Source: Streptomyces sp. Edi2
GTDB lineage: Bacteria > Actinomycetota > Actinomycetes > Streptomycetales > Streptomycetaceae
DNA length: 64,000 nucleotides
Assembly: GCF_040253635.1 (NCBI RefSeq)
Contig: NZ_JBEJGX010000003.1
Location: 3,782,001 to 3,846,000, forward strand
Reading direction: 5' to 3'
The position numbers were made by a program, and so were the translations under genes. Of the stretch, positions 60,838 through 64,000 are shown piece after piece (the first letter of the stretch is position 1; each line of letters opens with the position of its first letter). A model generated the notes under the pieces. It was given only the letters and a program-made list of their open reading frames with translations. It searched no databases and was not told the DNA's origin.

Positions 60838-62027
60838 ATCCGCTCCACTCTGGGCAGGCCGAGCACCCGCTCGGCGATGATGTTGCGCTGGATCTCGTCC
60901 GAGCCGCCGTAGAGGGTGTCGGCCCGGGTGAACAGGAACAGCCGTTGCAGTGCGTCGAGTTCGTACGGCGCCTGCGCGGTCCAGTCGGCGGGGCCCAGCG
61001 CCGCGGCGGCCCCGCGCACCCGCATCGCCAGCTCCCCGAGCCGCTGGTGCCAGCCGCCCCACAGCAGCTTCGCCACACTCGGCGCACCGGCGTCCCCGGC
61101 CGCCCCCAGCGTGCGCAGCGCGTTCCACCGCATGACCTTCAACTCGGTCCACTGACAGACGAGTTGGTCACGCAGCACCGGGTCCCGCAGCGCACCGCAG
61201 CGGACCGCCTCCCCGACGACCTCGGCCAGCTCCGCCGCGAACCCGATCTGCTGGACGAGGGTGGACACCCCGCGCTCCCGCGCGAGCAGCCCCATGGCCA
61301 CCCGCCAGCCCGCGCCCTCCCCGCCCACCACATGCGCGGCCACCGCACCGTCGAAGAACACCTCGTTGAACTCCGCCGTGCCCGACATCTGCCGGATCGG
61401 CCGCACCTCGATGAGCCCCGGCTGATCCATCGCCACCAGCAGGAACGAGAGCCCGCGATGGCGCCGCTCGGCCTGATCCGTCCGCGCCAGCACAAAGCAC
61501 CAGTCGGCCTCCCCGGCCAGCGACGTCCAGATCTTCTGCCCGCTGACGCGATAGCCGGCACCGTCCCGGACCGCCACCGTCCGCAGCCCCGCCAGATCCG
61601 ACCCCGCGTCCGGCTCGCTGTAGCCCTGGCACCACAGCTCCTCGCCCCGGGCGATGGCCGGCAGAAACCGCCGCCGCTGCGCCTCGTCCCCGTACGCGAG
61701 CAGCGTCGGCGCCAGCAGATTCTCCCCGATGTGCCCCACCCGCCCCGGCGCCCTGGCCCGCGCATACTCCTCGGCCCACACCACCTGCTGCGTCAGGCTC
61801 GCCGTGCGGTTCCCGTACACCCCCTCCCCACCGTCCCACCCGAGCCCGATCCACCCACCGGCCCCCAGCTCCCGCTCCCACGCCCGCCGCTCCTCGGCGC
61901 CCTCGTGCTCACTCCCCGGCCCCCCACGCCCCGCCAACGAGGCGTATCCACCCACAAGATGCCCCACAAGCCAGTCCCGAGCCTCCGCCCGAAACCCCTC
62001 GTCCCCACTCCCGAACCCAAAGTCCAC
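60834..62027 (-). CDS. Acyl-CoA dehydrogenase family protein
   Basis: This protein of about 397 residues has the ACAD domains: FRAEARDWL at the N-terminus, QGYSEPDAGSDLAGLRTVAVRDGAGYRVSGQKIWTS (flavin and substrate strand), MSGTAEFNEVFFDGAVAA, and the C-terminal TLYGGSDEIQRNIIAERVLGLP. In many ACADs the last motif is YEGT with the catalytic glutamate; here the position is Gly (YGGS), so the base must come from elsewhere. The GTG at 62027 with GGGAGGG five bases upstream fits the family start VDFGFGSGDEGF; an ATG at 62066 is an alternative. It is coupled to the downstream alcohol dehydrogenase. Confidence 0.87.
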   Translation of the reverse strand: MDFGFGSGDEGFRAEARDWLVGHLVGGYASLAGRGGPGSEHEGAEERRAWERELGAGGWIGLGWDGGEGVYGNRTASLTQQVVWAEEYARARAPGRVGHIGENLLAPTLLAYGDEAQRRRFLPAIARGEELWCQGYSEPDAGSDLAGLRTVAVRDGAGYRVSGQKIWTSLAGEADWCFVLARTDQAERRHRGLSFLLVAMDQPGLIEVRPIRQMSGTAEFNEVFFDGAVAAHVVGGEGAGWRVAMGLLARERGVSTLVQQIGFAAELAEVVGEAVRCGALRDPVLRDQLVCQWTELKVMRWNALRTLGAAGDAGAPSVAKLLWGGWHQRLGELAMRVRGAAAALGPADWTAQAPYELDALQRLFLFTRADTLYGGSDEIQRNIIAERVLGLPRVERI

Positions 62028-62080
62028 AAAGCCCTCCCACGCCCGCCCCCACCCACGTTCACTCATCCACCACGGGAGGG

Positions 62081-62151
62081 GACGGGCCGGAGGGGCCGGT
62101 GTGTGGGACGTAAAGCGAAGCAGTCCCACACACCGGCCCCGCAGGCCCGTC
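62081..62151. terminator. Long 29-bp inverted repeat (26 of 29 paired)
   Basis: Two 29-base arms (62081-62109 and 62123-62151) pair with three central mismatches around a 13-base loop, GTAAAGCGAAGCA. The outer 18 bp next to the loop are perfect. It lies between the SDR gene and the acyl-CoA dehydrogenase gene, on the same strand, and probably separates their transcripts. Confidence 0.7.
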
Positions 62152-62246
62152 ACCGCACCCACAGCCCCGCGCAGCGGACCCGGCCCGCCGCCAGGCGCAA
62201 CAAAGAGCAACCCCCACGGCGGGAAAGCCGAAAACGCGCGAACCCC

Positions 62247-63155
62247 CTACGCGTTGGGCCGCGCCTCCGCCCCCGCCGCCCTCGCCATCTCCGAAAGCTG
62301 CGCCAGCATCGGCATGGGGTCGGCCCCGACCGACCCCGGCAGCACCTCCGCCACCCGCTCCGGCGTCCACCCGCCCCCGTCGGCGTACACGGAGCGAAGC
62401 TCCCTCGGCTGGGCCCACACGGCGATCTTGGGCCCGGCAACCGTGTACACCTGCCCGGTGACCTCCCTGGCCCGGTCACTCAGCAGATAGACGACCAGCG
62501 CCGCCACATCCTCCGGCTCGCCGATCTCCGTGAGCTTCATCGGTACGTTCGCCGACATCCGCGTCCGCGCCACGGGCGCCACGGCGTTGGCCGTCACTCC
62601 GTACTTGTGCAGCCCCAGCGCGGCGCTCCGCACCAGCGAGATGATCCCGCCCTTCGCGGACGCGTAGTTGGCCTGGGACACCGAGCCCTGGTGGTTCCCG
62701 CTGGTGAAGCCCACCAGGGTGCCCGTACCTTGCCGGCGCATGACGGCCGACGCCGCCCGGAAGACCGTGAACGTCCCCTTGAGGTGGGTGGCGACCACCG
62801 GGTCCCACTCCTCCTCGGACATGTTGAAGAGCATCCGTTCCCGCAGGATCCCGGCCACGCACACCACACCGTCGATCCGGCCGTACTGCGCCAGCGCGGT
62901 GTCCACGATCCGCTGGCCGCCGGCCATGGTGGACACATCGTCGGCCACCGCGACGGCCAGGCCCCCGGCCGCCTCGATCTCCTTCACCACCGATTCGGCG
63001 ACCTCGCTGCTGGGTCCGGCGCCGTCGACGGAGACCCCGTAGTCGTTGACGATCACCTTGGCGCCCTGATCCGCACAGGCGAGAGCCACCGCCCGCCCGA
63101 TACCGCGGCCCGCCCCCGTTACGGCGATCACTTTGCCGGCCAAGAAGTTCCCCAT
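62247..63155 (-). CDS. SDR family protein (MFE-2/HSD17B4-like 3-hydroxyacyl-CoA dehydrogenase)
   Basis: This 302-residue SDR has TGAGRGIG at residues 13-20, VNDYGVSVDGAGPS (typical of multifunctional-enzyme-2 hydroxyacyl-CoA dehydrogenases), catalytic Ser in GFTSGNHQGSVSQ and Tyr-x-x-x-Lys as NYASAKGG. It probably oxidises a 3-hydroxyacyl-CoA to the 3-oxoacyl-CoA in side-chain beta-oxidation, with the hydratases and thiolases of this window. The ATG at 63155 follows GGGAAGGG. A palindrome at 63177-63193 precedes it and is shared with the divergent cyclase gene. Confidence 0.88.
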   Translation of the reverse strand: MGNFLAGKVIAVTGAGRGIGRAVALACADQGAKVIVNDYGVSVDGAGPSSEVAESVVKEIEAAGGLAVAVADDVSTMAGGQRIVDTALAQYGRIDGVVCVAGILRERMLFNMSEEEWDPVVATHLKGTFTVFRAASAVMRRQGTGTLVGFTSGNHQGSVSQANYASAKGGIISLVRSAALGLHKYGVTANAVAPVARTRMSANVPMKLTEIGEPEDVAALVVYLLSDRAREVTGQVYTVAGPKIAVWAQPRELRSVYADGGGWTPERVAEVLPGSVGADPMPMLAQLSEMARAAGAEARPNA

Positions 63156-63176
63156 GCCGTGACCCTTCCCGCAGTT

Positions 63177-63193
63177 TCTGACGGACCGTTAGA
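63177..63193. promoter_or_regulatory. Regulon palindrome 14 (TCTGACG-GAC-CGTTAGA)
   Basis: One mismatch. It lies 21 bases from the SDR start and 69 bases from the divergent cyclase-family gene, so it can control both. Confidence 0.72.
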
Positions 63194-63262
63194 TTTTTGA
63201 GCAGACACGGTACGAACACAAGACCCGGGGCGTACCGAACCCGGCCATCCCGAGGAGGGCCC

Positions 63263-64000
63263 ATGCCCCTGCCGCAGGAGTTCCACGACATCGCCGAACG
63301 CGTGAACAACTGGGGGCGCTGGGGGGCGGACGACGAGATCGGCACCCTCAACCTGATCACCGACCAGGTCGTACGGGAGGCCGCAGGATGCATCCGCAGC
63401 GGCCGCCGCATCCCGCTCGCCCTCCCCCTCCGGCAGGACGGCGTACAGACCGGCGTGATCCCCGGCCGGGTCAACCCGCTGCACACCATGACCGCCATCA
63501 ACCAGGAGATCTTCGGCCCCGGCACGGTCGCGACGACGGACGACGCAGTCACGATGGGCCTCCAGGCCGCCACCCACTGGGACGGCCTGGCCCATGTCTC
63601 CCACTCCGGGCGGCTCTACAACAACCGCCCCGCCGACTCGGTCACCGCCCACGACGGCGCCACCTGCCTCGGCGTGGAGAAGGCCACCCCGATCGTCTCC
63701 CGCGGGGTCCTCCTGGATGTGGCCCGCACCCACCCCACCGGGCAGCTGCCCGGCGGTTACGCCATCACGCCGGAAGACCTGGACGCCGCCGAGGAACGCG
63801 CCGGGACGGCGGTACGGGCCGGCGACATCGTCCTCGTACGGACCGGGCAGCTGCGGCACTACCTGGCCGGCGACCGGCAGGCCTACGCGTTCCCGTCACC
63901 CGGCCTGTCGCTGCGCACCCCGGAGTGGTTCCACGCACGCGATGTCGCGGCGGTCGCCAACGACACCCTGACCTTCGAGATCTTCCCGCCGGAGATCGAG
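63263..64000 (+). CDS. Cyclase family protein (metal-dependent hydrolase), partial
   Basis: The first 246 codons of a cyclase-family (KynB-like) protein are present; the gene runs past the window end. The GWGRWGADDEIGTLNLIT start, the metal motif THWDGLAHVSHSG (HxD...H pattern) and DIVLVRTGQLRHYLAG are visible. Members hydrolyse formyl or ring amide bonds, or act in degradation of cyclic ketones, and often occur in actinobacterial catabolic clusters. GAGGAGGG precedes the ATG at 63263. It shares palindrome 14 with the divergent SDR gene. Confidence 0.85.
   Translation, partial: MPLPQEFHDIAERVNNWGRWGADDEIGTLNLITDQVVREAAGCIRSGRRIPLALPLRQDGVQTGVIPGRVNPLHTMTAINQEIFGPGTVATTDDAVTMGLQAATHWDGLAHVSHSGRLYNNRPADSVTAHDGATCLGVEKATPIVSRGVLLDVARTHPTGQLPGGYAITPEDLDAAEERAGTAVRAGDIVLVRTGQLRHYLAGDRQAYAFPSPGLSLRTPEWFHARDVAAVANDTLTFEIFPPEIE

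Noticed and set aside
16030..63193. Assigning the palindromes to KstR or KstR2 and calling the locus a cholesterol cluster
   Set aside because: The motif does not match the operators I remember for those regulators, and no kstD, hsa or mce genes are present.

Overview
The window looks like chromosomal DNA of a Streptomyces or close relative. Base composition is very GC-rich with almost every third codon position G or C, GTG and TTG starts are common, and Shine-Dalgarno sequences are strong where present. Genus-typical genes include a fused F420-deazaflavin synthase (FbiC), an AfsR-like SARP/NB-ARC/TPR regulator, a serine/threonine kinase with a C-terminal propeller, an ECF sigma factor and many F420/LLM-type oxidoreductases. 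No rRNA, tRNA, CRISPR array, transposase or prophage gene was seen.

Layout. 1-13 kb holds mixed metabolic genes: aminotransferase tail, SDR, ADP-ribosylglycohydrolase, 2-hydroxyacid dehydrogenase, fbiC, VOC protein, LLM oxidoreductase, secreted CehA/McbA-type PHP protein, quinone-oxidoreductase-like MDR and aldehyde dehydrogenase. From about 13 to 64 kb (it runs off the right edge) a catabolic set recurs: D-aminoacylase-type and ACMSD-type amidohydrolases, two LLM monooxygenases, several SDRs, two AMP-forming and one ADP-forming acyl-CoA ligase, two thiolase-like plus two DUF35 OB-fold proteins, two enoyl-CoA hydratases, two acyl-CoA dehydrogenases, a zinc alcohol dehydrogenase, a flavin reductase and a cyclase-family hydrolase. 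This resembles actinobacterial degradation of steroid-like or isoprenoid acids through CoA thioesters, but no diagnostic ring-opening gene is present, so the substrate is unknown.

The strongest new signal is a 17-bp palindrome, TCTGACG-N3-CGTCAGA, found at 14 places between 16.0 and 63.2 kb, nearly all just upstream of these catabolic genes. It implies one regulator, probably TetR-like, controlling a scattered regulon. The only TetR gene in the window (40.1 kb) is a candidate but has no full site in front of it.

Unrelated islands interrupt the catabolic region. At 18.2-22.1 kb a membrane protein of DUF4231/SLATT type is divergent to a TIR-transmembrane-beta-propeller protein, a plausible defence pair. 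At 23.8-27.9 kb an AfsR-like regulator precedes two tiny proteins sharing a DSTxPI motif, one cytosolic with five copies and one secreted. At 35.3-40.8 kb lie a Pro/Gln-rich membrane protein, a kinase-propeller protein and the TetR gene. At 43.5-45.9 kb are two putative surface or secreted proteins, and at 47.5-50.8 kb a VOC protein, an FAD monooxygenase and a PNPOx-like protein. At 56.6-57.9 kb an ECF sigma factor overlaps a membrane-anchored partner.

A second window-wide oddity is that at least eight otherwise ordinary proteins carry low-complexity Gly/Ala/Pro/Glu insertions encoded by short in-frame tandem repeats, placed in loops between domains. Start sites were chosen from Shine-Dalgarno position and fit to family N-termini; all functions are inferred from sequence recognition without database searches.
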